NCBI GenBank assembly: GCA_013398955.1
Contig: VWPU01014160.1
Coordinates: 124,001-188,000 of the forward strand
Source: Callaeas wilsoni
Taxonomy: Eukaryota; Chordata; Aves; Passeriformes; Callaeidae
Length of the DNA stretch: 64,000 nucleotides
Reading direction: 5' to 3'
This document shows, one piece after another, positions 1-14,100 of this stretch. Within the stretch, counting starts at the first letter, position 1; each line of letters opens with the position of its first letter. The position numbers were made by a program, and so were the translations under genes. The notes beneath the pieces are model-generated. The model saw nothing but the letters and a program-made list of their open reading frames with translations. It was not told where the DNA came from and made no database searches.

Positions 1-2925
1 GCCTTGAGAGGCACCCTGAGCTCTTCCACCCACTTCTGAGCAGCACACATGCATGGGGCAGCCCTGGTGTGGACAGGGCATCAGAAGCAAAGCAGGTGAA
101 AGTGGAGCCCCTTAAACAATGGATCTCAGCCTTAGCAAACGTGCCTACCTCCATTTCTGCATCTACATTAACATCTTCAGGTATTTCAAGTAATGGCAGG
201 CTGAGGGCAAGTGAGGGGCACTGGGGCATGATCTAGCCCCTCATTGCCCTGAGGCTGATGTGTTTCTTTCCTGGAAAGACCCTTCCAGGCCCTGTGTTTC
301 TGATTCACTTCCTGCCGTAATTACCGTGGCTGATGTTAAGGGCTTCTAATACCCAGTGCATAAATTGCTGTGGCAGAATCATTGCATTTTATATCGACTG
401 GGATTAAACTAATCTGTTGTGTTATGATGAGAACTCAGAAAGTAAGAGGAACCCTTTCATACATTACAGCCTCATTTAGTAGAGGTTATCTAAAAGTTGT
501 TTCTGCATCTTGCTGGAAGCTCTTATAAAACAGTGACCATGAAAGCACTGGTCTGCAATATATTCATGTGATGTGCGGTGCTTACTCTGTGGTTAGTGGG
601 GATCAAGGAATGAGTAAACAGATGTCCTTGGGAGTGATCTCAGCCTTGGCCTGACAAAGAGTGACCTCTCACCGAGTGAGATGTGGATATGTTAATTGCT
701 GATCTTTTAACAGCTCCAGCTGCCACACCAGATAAGTCCCAGGTGTGTGAAATACCATCCTTTTGTCTAGTGTTTCGGCAATTGAATTCGTGTAACAGAG
801 AACTTGGAGCGGGCTGCAGGCTGAGTTTTTATCTTCTCTGCAGCATCAGTTCAGCTGATTCTTGAGTCCTTGACCACACGCAAAACCTGCCCTTCTGGAT
901 GTAGTGGCAAATAGGAGCTGGGGCAGCAGGCCCACCTGGCAATATATTCAGGTATGTCTTTGCTTCCAGATGCTGACTGGCCCACTCCGCAGCAAGAGTC
1001 CTGCAAGGACCATCCCCCTCTCAAGCAAAGATATTCTTCTCATATTGCTTCATGATCTTTTGCTGTTCAGTGTGCCCAGAAATACAAACAAGACCTCACT
1101 CTGTTGGCTGCCAAAGAGCTACTTGGGGAAGCCCAGGAGACTGAGTGACTTTACCCAATGAGGCTTTGCTGTGTCTGGCGCTCTGTGTGAGGTACACATG
1201 AGGATGTACTATCTCTAGTAAAGCTTTGCAGGATGTCCACTCAAAATCAGCTTCAGCTGAGCAAGGCAGCCAGTCACCTGAGCTAACTCAGCAACAGAGG
1301 CTTATCTGTAGTGATCAAAGTCAGCACAGACTGTTCTGTTGTCTTGAATGTGCCTTTTGCTTAATAAAAATACTCAATAGTAGAGCTATAGCTCAGGCTT
1401 TTCGGTTGTAGCTTTGTAATTCAGTGTATATCTCTGTACGTGTTATGCTGTGGCTGAGTCTCTGACACTTCCATAAGGCTACAAGCACTCATCCTCATGC
1501 ACAAGACAGAACAGTTTAGCTCTGATACTTCTTTGGTGCATAGATGTCTTTTTCTAGCTGATTGCACCAACAGCACAGGCCATCTGCCCTCTTGGGTTAG
1601 GCTTTAGCTCTGAGTTTGGTGTCATCCCAGTATCACTGCCTTCAGCCTTGAGACTGTCTATTCCATGAGAGAAAAAACAGCTTTTCCGAGAGCCTTTTCT
1701 GTTTGTTTCGTCTTGGTTTGTTTCGGTTTTTTGTTATTCTAGCTCAATAAAGCTGACCTTGTCTTGAGGTTTTGCAGCCCACAGATCCACAGTTCAGAGC
1801 CCTGGGGAAGAAGCAGTACGGTTAAATATCTGATCACTGAGCAGAACTGGCAGTGCATAAACCTTGATCTCTCAAGACACTGTTTGTCTCCAGTTGGTTT
1901 TATGTCCATCCTTGAAGTTCCAGGAGATACAATGGTGTCCTGGTCTGCCAGAGGTGAACTTCGTCTGAAAAGAGTCCCTTGAGCAGTAACATATTTCCTA
2001 CAGTTAAGTTATATCTGGGAACATGCTGATTGTGATTCGACTGACAGGTCTGTGAGTCACTTTTGTGAGTTCAGCTTTGGAAATAACTGTATTTAGTTCC
2101 AAGAATAAGAGCTCTATTGTTGCTCATGACCTGCTGTCCCCATTCCAGTAATTGACCAAAATAGTCAGCACCCTGAGGATCATGCATTTTTGAACCTATA
2201 TTGTTGTTCTTGCAGAGAGAAAACCTCTTTGTATTCTGTAAGAATTTAGTGCATTTGCATGCATTCATGTTGTAGAGTGCTTAAAAGGATTAGCAAAAGA
2301 TGTTTTATCATGGGTAGTTGGCTAAAGGAAATAATTCTCCTTAATCTGTGTAATTTTCCCTATATTGATGCTTCTCAAATTTTTTCACAAATAACATAAT
2401 TTAGAACAATTTTCCTAGCGCACCTGAGGATGTCTGTTTTCCCTTCGGGGGCCCTCCCGTTGCCTTAACACAAATGCTCCCTTGACTTATCTTTGTTCTG
2501 TTGCTATTAAAAGTCATGGTCATCACTGTCTTCAGGTTAAACAGGGCTGCATGCAAGAATGCAAGAAAAAAAAGTCAGTCTCTCAGAACTTAGGAAACAG
2601 CAGGATTAGAGATGCCTGGTAACCTTAACATGGTCCCTCTGGGTGTTATAAAACAGACTTTGATTGTGTAGTTTTATGTGGCCCAGGGGCTTTTCTAACT
2701 TGAGCCAAACTAATGTGTGGTTCAGGACAGGAGCCAGTGTGGCATGTGCTTCAGCTTTTGTTCTCTGGGCACCCAAAATCCTTTGTTTGCACAACAGATC
2801 TGAGGCCTGTTTGGCTACTGTTCCACATGTGGAACCATTCTCTACCTTGCCCATGGTGTTCCCAGTAGCCTATAAGGTAAGGTTTTCTCTCAGGGTGCAC
2901 TTTCACAGACATTAGACAGCAAATT

Positions 2926-2988
2926 GAAGGTTGGACCCAATGATCTTAAAGGTCTTCTCCAAGCAAATGATTCCATGCTTCTGTGAAG
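2926..2988 (+). mobile_element. CR1 LINE 3' end fragment
   Basis: The segment carries the CR1 3'-terminal pattern: a ggttggaccc.atgatcttaaaggtcttctcca block, then a degraded tgattc.atg.ttctgtgaa tail. This tail is typical of avian and reptilian CR1 retroposons. Only about 60 bases remain, with no coding potential. Confidence 0.75.
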
Positions 2989-4427
2989 TACAGAAAGCAG
3001 CATATGGCATTATAATTCCTTTTCTGTCTACCATGTAAGCAGTACGGCCTGTAATTAAATCACAGTGCAAACCTAACGTTTTGGGAGAGCTGTAGCTTAC
3101 AGTCCCAGTAACTGAAAGACAACTCTGCATTTACCCATCCCTAACATTATTTTTCAGGGGCTAGAAACAGGTTTTCTCTGCAAAAGTTTAAGGAGGCGAG
3201 CTGTGTAGCCTTAAATCCCTCTGAAGTGTCCTTTTGTTGGATTCCAGGGCTTGTGTGTTAGGAATGGAGATGCTTGGTGAGCATGTGATTTTGCTGTCGC
3301 GCCGTGCCGGTGTGGAATGGTCCTTGTGTGGGGAAGATGCGGGCGGCGTGACTGCTGTCAGCCGTGCCTCACAGCAGATCCACTGCAGGGAACAGGCGGT
3401 GTCCATGGCTAGCAGGACATTTGGCACAAGAAAAGAAGTGGTCAAATGACACTGGCTCTCCTTTATCTCTCATCTGGCTGTCAAAAAATACTCAGTAGAA
3501 TACATGGACTGCTGCCCAAGTATGTGATTCCTGCACTATCAGAGGATGCTGTTCTCTGCTTGCTTATGGGAGCAAATGTGACTGTACATATCACAGTGTA
3601 GGAAAATCTGATCCCCTGCACCAGAGGCTGGAGCTGAAGCCATGATGAGCCTGACCAAACTAGAATATTTATTGTCCTTATCTGTGGTTGACTTACCAAT
3701 TTCGCTGACTTTATCACCTGAGGTAAGTCCTTCTCAAGCACATCAGCAGCCAGTTTCAAGAAAACTTCCTCAAGGAAGACACGTGCTTCCGAGATATGTA
3801 ATTCTCCATTTCCACTGCCTGGTTTGGGAAGATGGGAATTATGAATTAGTATCTAATACAGCACTATTTCTTGGTTTCCATCTCCAGTTTGTTGCAACAC
3901 TTGGGATCACAAAGCCTTCCTCACACACTTCTTAACCTTCTAAAGGGAGTAGCAGTAGAGGATGATGGTTGTCTGGCAGCTAATACTTTTTATGAGAAAT
4001 CAAGTGGCACATACCACATGGCAAGATTCTCTGGAATCACACATTTGCCCTCAAAATGTGAGGATAATTGCACTCTTGTGTGTTGAGAAACCATAGCAGT
4101 CATGGAAAGAGATAATGATGGTGATGATTTTGTAAGGACCTCCAAGATTCTTAGCACGTAACGAGGGATGGAGTAATTTTTCTATTACTTTTCGTAGCTA
4201 TTTCTTAAGAAAGCAGAAGGCACAGTTCTTCAAAGTGACAGAACAGCTGCTTGATTTTCACAACAGCTAAGCATCGGCTTAATGCTGAACGCACGCTTAA
4301 GTGCATAGCTCTGTCAAGATGATGAGCTAAGCTGGAGTCTGAGATTTTCTCCAGAATGTATGTAAATTAGAAGCTCTGTAAGACGTGATCTCTGCAGGCC
4401 ACTAACTAAATCAGCTGAATGCCACTT

Positions 4428-4455
4428 CATGGATGTGTAGACATGGATGTGTAGC
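4428..4455. repeat. 14-bp tandem duplication
   Basis: The unit catggatgtgtaga occurs twice in direct tandem, the second copy ending in c instead of a. Confidence 0.9.
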
Positions 4456-7400
4456 TCTGAAGTAGACAGTGCCTGTAATGTCCATCTGTACAAACAGCTC
4501 CCTTCTCTTTCCTGAATGAAAGGCAAAGCTTATTCCAAGTTACAGAGTGATGCCAGTAGAAGTGTTGAATGTCTGAAATAGGTCTGTGTTACTGGCTGTG
4601 TCTCTGATTTGCTTCTAAATCAGTTGTCATGAAAAGAATTTACCTTTATGAAAAAGACCGAATGAAAATACGCAATTGTGCTTTGTGAGTGCGATTGAAA
4701 ATGAAGCCCAAAGTAACCAAGGGACTCAGTGTAATAGTTTGAATAAAATAGATGTGTAGTATTTAGTTTGGGGGGGTATGCTGGTAGTGGTGAGAGGGCT
4801 AGATGTATAGACTTGGTTTAATCTGCTAAATGATAATTTCCTAGCAAGGAGCAAATTTTGGCAGGATTTGTTGTTGTTTCTGTGATGGTGTTCATTGCCG
4901 GAAGTCCAGGAACTTTATACACACACTACTGTACCAGACTGTTTATGGTTATACACATTTTTCTTTTTTAAGCTTTACCTAATGGATTTCTAATTCTCTT
5001 GATATCTAAAATGAGAAGAATTTTTTTGACACTGAAGAGCTGCTTTACTGCAGAGAAAATTCTGCTCCTGTCTCTGTAGGAAGAAGAGACCCCCTGTGCA
5101 GGCGTAACATGGTGATGGGCCAGGGAAGCTCAGATGGTGGGGTAGGAGGTTTGCACCATCTGATACAGAGCTCAGCTCCTTGGGGCTCCTGGCAGGAGGT
5201 TTTGAAGGGGTGGAGGAATGCTGCTGGGTTCAGTGGCCGTAGCTGAGCTGCTCCAGAGCTTGGCAGAAGGTACTGCTTGTGCTCCACACGTCTTCACCAG
5301 CCGCCCATGGTGCTGACAGAGGCTGCTGGCACTGCAGCCAGCAGGATTGGCTGTGGCAGCCTGGCAGCCTTGCGGCTGGAGGTGGAGGCTTCTTGGCAGG
5401 GCTCAGTAGGATGGCTCTTCCTGGGATCCAGGGTTCCACCTTCTCCAAATCCTATGATGCTGTTCAGTGGAAGGATGAATGATCCATCCGCAGGGAATGG
5501 AAATGAGTTAGGTGACACAAGGATGGTGCTGTTCATGTCCCATTGGGATGTGTGTGTGAGGGGGAGTCATGCAAGTTGCATGAGAAATCTAGTTCAGGTG
5601 AGGCATCATTACATGAGGCTGTTACCACAGTGTGAAATAGGCTCTCAACTGCCATGAAACAGGATTTTTGTAAAGGTTTAGCATCCGAACACAATATTAC
5701 AATGGCATCCAAGTGAGTAAATGTAGGACTGTAGCTAGCATGAAGGCTTACCTACACTGAACTAATTACAGGATCAATATTAAAACATGAATCACAGCTT
5801 TGTGTGATTTGTATCAAGAGTAACAGAAGTAAATCAAGCAGCATGGTGTATTTAATTTTATAAATGCTGAGAAAATGCATGCTATTTTCCATGTGATGCA
5901 GCAGCAGCAATTGCCAATATCTCGTAGGAGGAGAAAACTGGGACTGAGAATTAATGCTCCTTACCCAGAGCTACAAAAGCACTTGGTCATAAGAGGCATT
6001 ATTCTCAAGTACTCTTTTTTTTAAAATTAAAATCCTGGTTTTCTCCTGAAATGTACATAGCATCTGCCCATTCTGATCTTGGTAGGAGGCAGCCAGGATG
6101 GGAGACTTTCCTTTTCTGCAAACACCACTGAGGTACACTCCATCTTGGCGCCTGGTTGTAAACAGAGGTTGTGCCTCTAGGTTGTCAGTTCTCCTCTTTT
6201 ATTTATCTTTGTACTCACGCAGTTTCCATTACTTTTGTTTCACTTATTTGCCTTTAACTATCTACAGTATGGTGGCTTCTGCCACCTAGTCCTGGGCAGG
6301 ATCCCAGGTGGCACCTCCTGCTGGCAAACCCTATCCTGGAAGCTCTTCATGCATAGCTTTTCCAGAAACCAGTGGGGAGGGAAAAAAAAAATCTAGTTTA
6401 ATTTGTTTTAACTTCTTACTGAGTCACGTGTTCCAGGCACCTTCAGCCTGAAGGACAGACCTGCCTTCTAGGCAGTGTTGCCTGGGGAGCTCTGTCAAGA
6501 AGCTTCATGAGAATTTCTGAAGCTCACCATGTCAGTGCGGGGGGCCTTACACTGACTCTTAAAGCTAATCCCAGCATGACTGGGGTCTTACTGTTCAGCA
6601 GTGTCCAGTCCCAACCTCAGCCTCACAAAAATTCAGGATTGAATTTGCATTGTTGACAGCACTCCCAGAATGAGGATGCTTCCTTGTGAAACTAAAAGGT
6701 GATAGTGAACACTTTGTGCTCAGAGCATCTGAGGGGGATGTCAGGTAACAGAGGATAGCATTTAGAAAAGTGGGCATTATTTAATAATATTAGTGACGCT
6801 ATTAGGGTCTCAGTTATCTGGTCCCCTCTGAGCAGGGCTGCTTGTTGAAAGGGTTTTGTACATGTATTTTTGGACTTCTGTGCTTGTATCAAGCAGCTTC
6901 TTATTGCATAAACAAGAGTTATGACACGGCAGTTAGTGGCATTATTGGCTAAACAAGAGTTAATTAAAGGGGATATAAGGTACTAATTTTTCAGACTGAA
7001 AAGGAAGGATTGGGGTGGAGGGATGTCCTAAAGCAATGATATTTTATCTAATGCCAGCTACGTGAAATGTATCCAGAAAGCATTGATTTTTCCACTGGAG
7101 ATTGTAGTTCATTCACCTCATTTACCTAATTATTCTTAAAGGCAGAGGTTTAATAAAATCACGTGGGATAAACTGTGGGGATTTGTCACCTGTGGTGTGC
7201 CAGAGGTAACTGGCTGGAACTGAGAAAGAACCTCTGTCCTGCTTCTGTAACTCCTTTGTCATCATTCATAGCAGTGTGATTGGCACTGGCTTGCTCACAT
7301 GGGTCCATAAATCGTGCTTTTCCTGTCTTCAGTGCCTCACCACTTTGCCAAGAATGTCTCCCAAACTCCTCTTCCACCCACTTCCTCAGCTGCTGAAATA

Positions 7401-9350
7401 CCTGGGCACAGCATTGGAAACCGCTCGTGCATTCCTGCCACTGGAAGTTCCTCTCAGGACTCCTGGGAAGAGCTTGCTGGGCCTCGGGACTTCTAGGTGG
7501 AGAGGAGTTACCACAGCCTAAAATCAGCCTTCGATTTGAGTTATTGTGGGACTAAATTAATCATTTCTTGTAGATGAGGAGGATTTATGTATAGCCAGGT
7601 AACGCCTTTGAGCTCTTCCTCTGCACGTTCCGTGGGCCAGCCACACTGCAGATCATTTCGTCAGTAATCGTAATGACTTCCCAAGATGACTGGTTGCGTT
7701 ATGCTTTGTGAGTGTTGTTTTAGGCAAATAACTCCACCACACTGGAAAATCTAGTGCATTGGGATGCATTAGATTTATAAAGGTTTTGATGAAAAGGTTA
7801 AATTGATGGGCAACATCAGGTATTCTTCTTAATGCAAACCAAAAGACCAAAAAGGCTTTTAAACTCAAAAGCGTATCAGAATATAAATCAAAACATTTTG
7901 CTTTTTAGAGCAGAGAGAGCAAAAGCTTGGGATTTAACAGCAGGCAAAGAGAGCCAGTCTTTGCTTTCTGGCCCAGAGATGAGCTGCCAGGGCACAGATT
8001 GCTTCCCTGCAGCTCAGCCGCCTCACCTCCTGACCAGGACTGCCGTGTCCAGACCATCCAGATGGTCCAGGGTGGGCGAACCTTTGAACTATGCCCAGGG
8101 ACTGTCTGGAGAGGGCTGCATGGCACTGGCCACAGGGATGGACATGGCAGACCAGTGCGCAGTTGCAGGGATGAGTTTGGCCAACCTGGTCAGTATATAG
8201 AGTAGCTTTGGACTTGGAACACTTTCAGCTGAAAAAGGCTGGCATATTAATCCCCTTAATCAGGTAACTTCATCAAGTGCTCTCAGTATTTAACCCATTT
8301 TACTATGACTGCACAGTATATGACATACCAGTGGCCAAATAACCTTTCCACCACTACCTTGGAAGAAAGAGCGGGGCGGGACAAACCTTTCCAATTACAC
8401 CAAATCTTGCTGTGCTGTTGGATCATTTTGATCTGAGAAACTCCATCCTGTCAGCCATCTGAGAGCATGGGGGTAATAACAAACAGATCGTGAAGGGGTC
8501 TTTGATGTAGCTGCTAAATATTATGAAACCTGTGGGGTCACAGTTACAAGAGGTGAAGCATAATGAAGGTCTGTTTTAATTACAGCACTCAAATATGGTG
8601 GTAATGAGCAACCGTATAAATCTCTGTTAGAGTTAGGGTTTTCATTATGTTTTTAATGAAATACTGATTAGCCTGTGCTAATTGACATGAACCCTGAGCA
8701 GACAGCAGCAAATGAAAACAATCTGGCAGCTGACTGCTACCATGCATTGGTTGTGTCCAGCCCTTCCTCACTGCAGGCTGGTGGGATGCCAGGGATGTAG
8801 TGAGGTGGGGACAGTATTATAGGGTCTGTTCCGTGGATTTCACTATTTAAGGTGTTCGTTATCTTCTTCCTTTCTTTCTCTTCTACTTCCAAATTAATTG
8901 AATTTGGTTTTTTATACCTGCTTCACTCATATTTTTGTTTGCTGACTTTTCTGGGCAAGCAATGGCTTTAGGCAGCCAAGTAAAACAGACTTGTCCTCAA
9001 GTCAACCGTTGGTGAATAGATTTTGTATGTGGCTTGGTGGGTTTTCATGAGAGCTTTTCAAGCTCAGTTCCTGTTTGCTCTCTGCTTGCTTCCAGGAACA
9101 GGATTTTGTACAAGCTTAACATTTTTGTTTATAATCAGTATATTGTATTTGTGGTATGTCTGTTGCTGAAATGCAAGTACTATATGAAATATTTTTATTT
9201 GAGGTTAGGTGCCTGAGAGCTTTAGCAAGATTGACCTTTCAATTGGACTTCTAGTCCTTAGGATTGCCTGGCAATTAAGTGGTTCCTTTGATTCTAAATG
9301 AAGATTTTCATCCTAGACACATAAACCCAAGTTTCATCTTGAATCATCTT

Positions 9351-9375
9351 AACCTGACTTTAAGAAAGTCAGGTT
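9351..9375. other. Perfect 11-bp hairpin with 3-base loop
   Basis: The arms aacctgacttt (9351-9361) and aaagtcaggtt (9365-9375) are exact reverse complements around the loop aag. A further ctt/aag pairing is possible outside a 2-base bulge. There is no T-tract or CDS nearby, and no known RNA family is recognised. Confidence 0.85.
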
Positions 9376-9860
9376 TAAAGCCCAGAGCCAGCTGAAAATT
9401 AAGCTACTTTAATTTATCAAAAGTTGATTTTTGATGGTTTCTTACCCACTTTAAAATATATAGGCCATTATCTCTTGCAGTGTAAACACTGTGGAAAATG
9501 TCACATTTAATAAAAACTATGACCTCATTCTCTGCTTCATTTTAAATGAGTTTCATTATTTTACTCAATATATTATTTATTCATGTATTCAAATATATTT
9601 ATTCAGTGAAGGCAGAGATATTTTGATTAATTCAAAGACTAAATGCTCTGTACTTCTCATGCAAATTGGTGCAGAAAAAAAAGGTAACACACTCTTTGTA
9701 CTCTGAGGGCTAAATGCATCATCAGAATGTAATGAATGCTGTTTGTGTGCAGTCAAGTGAGGAGTCATGTTATCATGAATCTCTCTCCATGGCTTTTATT
9801 ATTATAGCAAAAATAAAATTCAGCACATGGGTTATATATCTGTTCAATGCTTATTTACAG

Positions 9861-9882
9861 ACTCCCCATTTGGATGGGGAGT
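9861..9882. other. Perfect 9-bp hairpin with 4-base loop
   Basis: The arms actccccat (9861-9869) and atggggagt (9874-9882) flank the loop ttgg. It lies about 490 bp from the hairpin at 9351. Confidence 0.85.
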
Positions 9883-10404
9883 AAATGGTCAGATGAGCCT
9901 TGCTAGTTACTCAGGTATTGCAGGATGACTCCAATATTTCTTTGCTATTATTTCTATAATTCTACCAACTTTGCCTTTCTCAATTGAAATTTAATAATTA
10001 AGGAAAAAAAACAAAAGCCAGTCTGCAAAGCAAGAGAAGTGGGATTTTCAAAAAAGCACTCACCATTATAATAATTAATTGCCCACTGAAGTGGGGAGTT
10101 AATCTCATTGGCATGACTTCGGTGGGAGCAGAGCTCAGGCCGACACTCAGCACCATTAACACGCAGAGCAGTGATGTGTGGTAAAGTTTGCACAGCTTCA
10201 CGGTATGGCCAGGCTGTGGGAATTTGAGCAGGGTAAGACCTTAAAGGGGCTTTGGACCATGCCTGTTATTTTCAACTAAAATCACTCGTAGAATTTTCAT
10301 AGACTGAATTTAACTTAGGAAAAAGGCCTGGTGAATTTTGTTACTTTTGGTTTTCATACGTATTTGGGGCAATATGTGTACTTCCTAGAGCACAAGTCCT
10401 GTGA

Positions 10405-10685
10405 GCAGCAGCTGAGGCAGCTGGGGTTGTTTAGCCTGGAGAAAAGGAGGCACACAGGGAACCCTCTTGTTCTCCACAAGTACCTGACAGGAGGCTGTAG
10501 CTAGGTGGGGGTCAGTCTCTTCTCCCGGTCATAGCACAAGAGGAAATGGCCTCAAGTTGTGCCAGGTGAGTTTCAGATTGCATATTAGGAAAAATGTCAT
10601 TACTGAAAGGGTTGTCAAGCATTGAAACAAACTGTTTGGAAAAGTGGTGGAGTTGCTGCCCCTAAAGGCGTTTAACAGACATGAC
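10405..10685 (+). mobile_element. CR1 LINE fragment (3' region, sense)
   Basis: This is recognised by the CR1 string of motifs in order: gctgaggcagctgggg, tttagcctggagaaaaggag, gaggctgtagc.aggtggggg, acaagaggaaatggcctcaa, tattaggaaaaatgtc, actgaaagggttgtcaagca, and aagtggtggagt. It is about 280 bp, missing both the 5' body and the extreme 3' tail. It is diverged and non-functional. Confidence 0.88.
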
Positions 10686-11014
10686 CAACCTCAGCGTGCC
10701 CAGCTGGGACTGGTGATGTAGATGACAATGAGGGTATAGCAACCATGGGCTCTTCTCCAGCTCATGCACAGTCAATCCAGGATCGAGGTCGGGATGCCCA
10801 GGGGTCAGGAAACCTTATTTTGCGTCATCCAGATCCTGCTGTTTCCCCTGTCTATTCCGTGATTCTCAACAGGAAGAGAAGTGCTGGTATCGCATTGCAG
10901 AGCAATTCATTACGTGATTCCCCATCTGGTGGGCCTGACAAACAAACAAACATATCATGTCTGAGAGATGAACGTGGAATACTTCCATATGGCATGCTGG
11001 AATGCAGGTTACTA

Positions 11015-11165
11015 TTCATAGAATCATAGAATCACAGAGTGGTTTGGGTTGGAAGGGACCTTGCAGATCACCTAGTTCCACTCCCCTGCCATGGGCAGGG
11101 ACACCTTTCACTGACTGCTCAATGTCCCACCCAGCTTGGGCTTGAACACTTCAGGGATGGGGCAT
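11015..11165 (-). mobile_element. CR1 LINE 3' end, antisense, with octamer tail
   Basis: On the + strand it begins catagaatcatagaatcac, the reverse complement of the CR1 terminal ATTCTATG repeats. It then reads gagtggtttgggttggaagg and runs into cttgaacacttcagggatgg. It is 5'-truncated after about 150 bp, the usual CR1 structure. It lies 330 bp from the CR1 at 10405, in opposite orientation. The tail retains two near-perfect repeat units, so it is younger-looking than the other fragments. Confidence 0.93.
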
Positions 11166-14100
11166 AATCCTGGCTCTGGTGTGAGTCCCAGTTGTGTGCT
11201 GGGCTGCCTGCCTGAAAGGCTGGAAATTTTAATCTGATCCTCTTCACAGATACGGCTGGAAAAGGGTCCAAGGTAGTGGAAACCCAGTGCCTCTTTGCTA
11301 TGCAGTGACTGACAGTGGCATGGGCCAGGTGTTTTCCCGAGCACCATCCGGAAAACAGCATTTCCAACTGCAGGGCGAGAATTTCGCTGCCAGGTCTCTG
11401 TACCCATCTTTCTCTCTCATGTTGTATTTTGTCCCCAAGAGGGAATTTTATTGACATTAACTGTTTGTCTGTGCCTTATGGATCTGAAAGGAGAAATTTT
11501 GTGCTCAGATTGCCAGAGTCTGTGCATCCAAAAAAATGTCAGCCTGCTGCAGCCCTGTACAAATCACTGGTAGAAACAGGAAGGTTTTTGTTCTGGTTCT
11601 CCATAGATCAACCCTTAAGCACCAGGCCAGGGTTCCCACATCCGTACATGCACCCCCAGACAATATTCTGTCTTGTAGCCATTGTGTACAATATGGAAAT
11701 TGATGTGATTGTGTGATACAGAAATTTCCAGTGGAGGCACCTGTTCCTCTTACCTATGCTAAAGTCTCCCCAGCCACTTACAGACATGCTGCAGTTCATC
11801 TGAACCATGAAGTCTAAAGCAGCTAATCTTTTTGATTGAAATTAGAATATTGAAATAAGAGTATTCTTCTTTCACTTACAATATCTGTATTGCTCTATTG
11901 CGTTAACAAGATTTCGTATTACTAGTTTTTAACATATGAAGCCCAACAAGGCAGTAGCTGTTTGTGCATCTAATAATAGTTATGCTATATCAATAAGTTG
12001 AGGATATCCATCTGTCTCCTGAAGCATGCCCTTCACATGGGATTTGCCCAAAATAAGAACTTGCTGTTTCAAAAATCTGGTTACAGAAATTGGAATGTTA
12101 CTCAGAGCATGAAATACTGCCTTGGCATGAACCTTCCATTGGCTCCTGGTGTCTGCAGAGGCAGAAAAAATCACCTACAAGGTTGGGAAAATGTCTTCAG
12201 GTCAGAACTTACCAATCCGCAATGTCTCTATTATGTTCTTCAAAGCAAGAGATCTTAAAACAAGCACCAGCACCAGAGAAGGCACCTGCAGAGCACTGTC
12301 AGTCTGTTGATCTAGATATCAGATTCTTCCCATCTCTTTGCAGTTCTCAATCACATGACTGTGTAAACTTTCAGGACTGGACTCATGCTTAGGATATCAA
12401 AATACTTGCCTTTGTCTTTTTTTAAAAATTCCTTCTGTGTGAAAACGTGGCTGTGAAACTTAATAATAAAACCCGTGGGCAGCTCTCCTAATAATATAAA
12501 TCTCCCTTGTGTCAGCGGGTCATTTGCTGAGCCCTCAGCAGAGTGCATTGCATCCTGCAAGAATTCTCATGACTTTCTCAGGTACATATTTTCATACTAC
12601 TGGACAATTTCCATCATTTGAGACTGATGAAACAGAGCAGCCCTGTAGAGGCATAGAATCTGGAAACACTTATAGATTTTTTGTTTTGTGGGGTTTTTTA
12701 CAAAAAACTTTTGTGCATTCCCTCATTATACAAAGTGGTGCTTTCCTCTGAAGCTGCTATTGATGCTCTACCCTAAGGCATTTGAAAGAAAACCTCTTAC
12801 ACCTGGCTTTGTAATGACAAGAACATTGCCATAAGGAGGCAAAGCATGTTAATGTTATTTGTCTATATTCCCACTGTTTCTCATTTTCTTTGCCTTTTAA
12901 TTTGGGTCTGCTTAGTTTCTCCATTATTTTTACTATTTGTTGGAACAGCACTTACTGGTCTCAGCTAGCAGTCAGCCGTTCATGGCTCTGGACATTGCAC
13001 AAACACAGTGGAGGAAATTCTGAATTCCTTGAAGTCACTGACAAGCCTGACATTAATTTTCATAAGGCACATGATCCAAGCCACAGTCTTCTTGCAGTGA
13101 AATGTGGACATGGTAGGAACTTGTGCTGTGCTCAAGTCCAGCCTTGTCAATGGCACATTTGTCATTGAGCACTGAGCTCAATAGGAAAATTGAAAATTTT
13201 CATGCAGAAAGGGAAATGTTGGACAGGAAACTGGGAAAGCTTTACTTTGATTGTCTTGTTATTTTGGTATATTTACTGCTTGCAGAAGCTGACGTTGATG
13301 ACAGGAGACCAGGACACTGTTGAGTGTCAGGCTTGGCTCTGCCGCAGACTCACCATGTCAAAATGACCAAGTTTCACATTTATTGGGCAGTGATAATGTT
13401 TACATGCTTCACAGTGAGCCTGAGAGTTTGTAATTCTGGGGACTGCCTATGCTCCTGCACAGACATGAGCTGTCTGCTTGTTCACAAGTGTCCCCAGTGA
13501 AAGGCTGCTGCTTTATGACTGCATGACAGATGGGCTGGGGCTAATCATGTTTTTATTGGTGTTCACCTATTCGGTGTGCAGCAGTGAGAGCACTGCTGAG
13601 TGCTCTTCCTTAATCTCTAAGTAAAGCACGTTTTCTCTATCTGCAGGTCTTGCTAAATTAAATATAAAAGATAGGTTGTTGTGAGTGATCATAGTATAAA
13701 TTGTCATTGTCTAGACTCAGACTTACAGCAACTGAGCCTGGGAATAATCTGTGTTTTCTCTGCTTTGTTGAGCTGCAGAGGGAGCAATGCCTGATGACCA
13801 CAACCAGAACTAGTTGAGTAGTTTCTTTTTTAGTTTTAATTGCTTGCCATTTAAATGTCCAGAAGAGGCACTGATTTACAAGTCCTTTCAAACTTCACAC
13901 AAGGTTCAGGAAGGTCACGAATGCACAGAAGGCAGGGCCATTAGAAAAAGTAAAATGAGGGTGTCAGCATGTGCATTTTAAAAATAGGTCTGTAAATTCT
14001 TCATCCTAAATTGTTATTCTTCACAGTAGCTGTATAGCTGTGAGCTGCCTATCAAATGACTCAGGCATCCTTGAACATAAAATTTTGTTGTGTAAGTAAC

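Noticed and set aside
11108..11716. Open frames of 99-133 codons near the antisense CR1
   Set aside because: They partly overlap the CR1 3' end, which is the noncoding part of the element, and have no reverse-transcriptase or endonuclease motifs.
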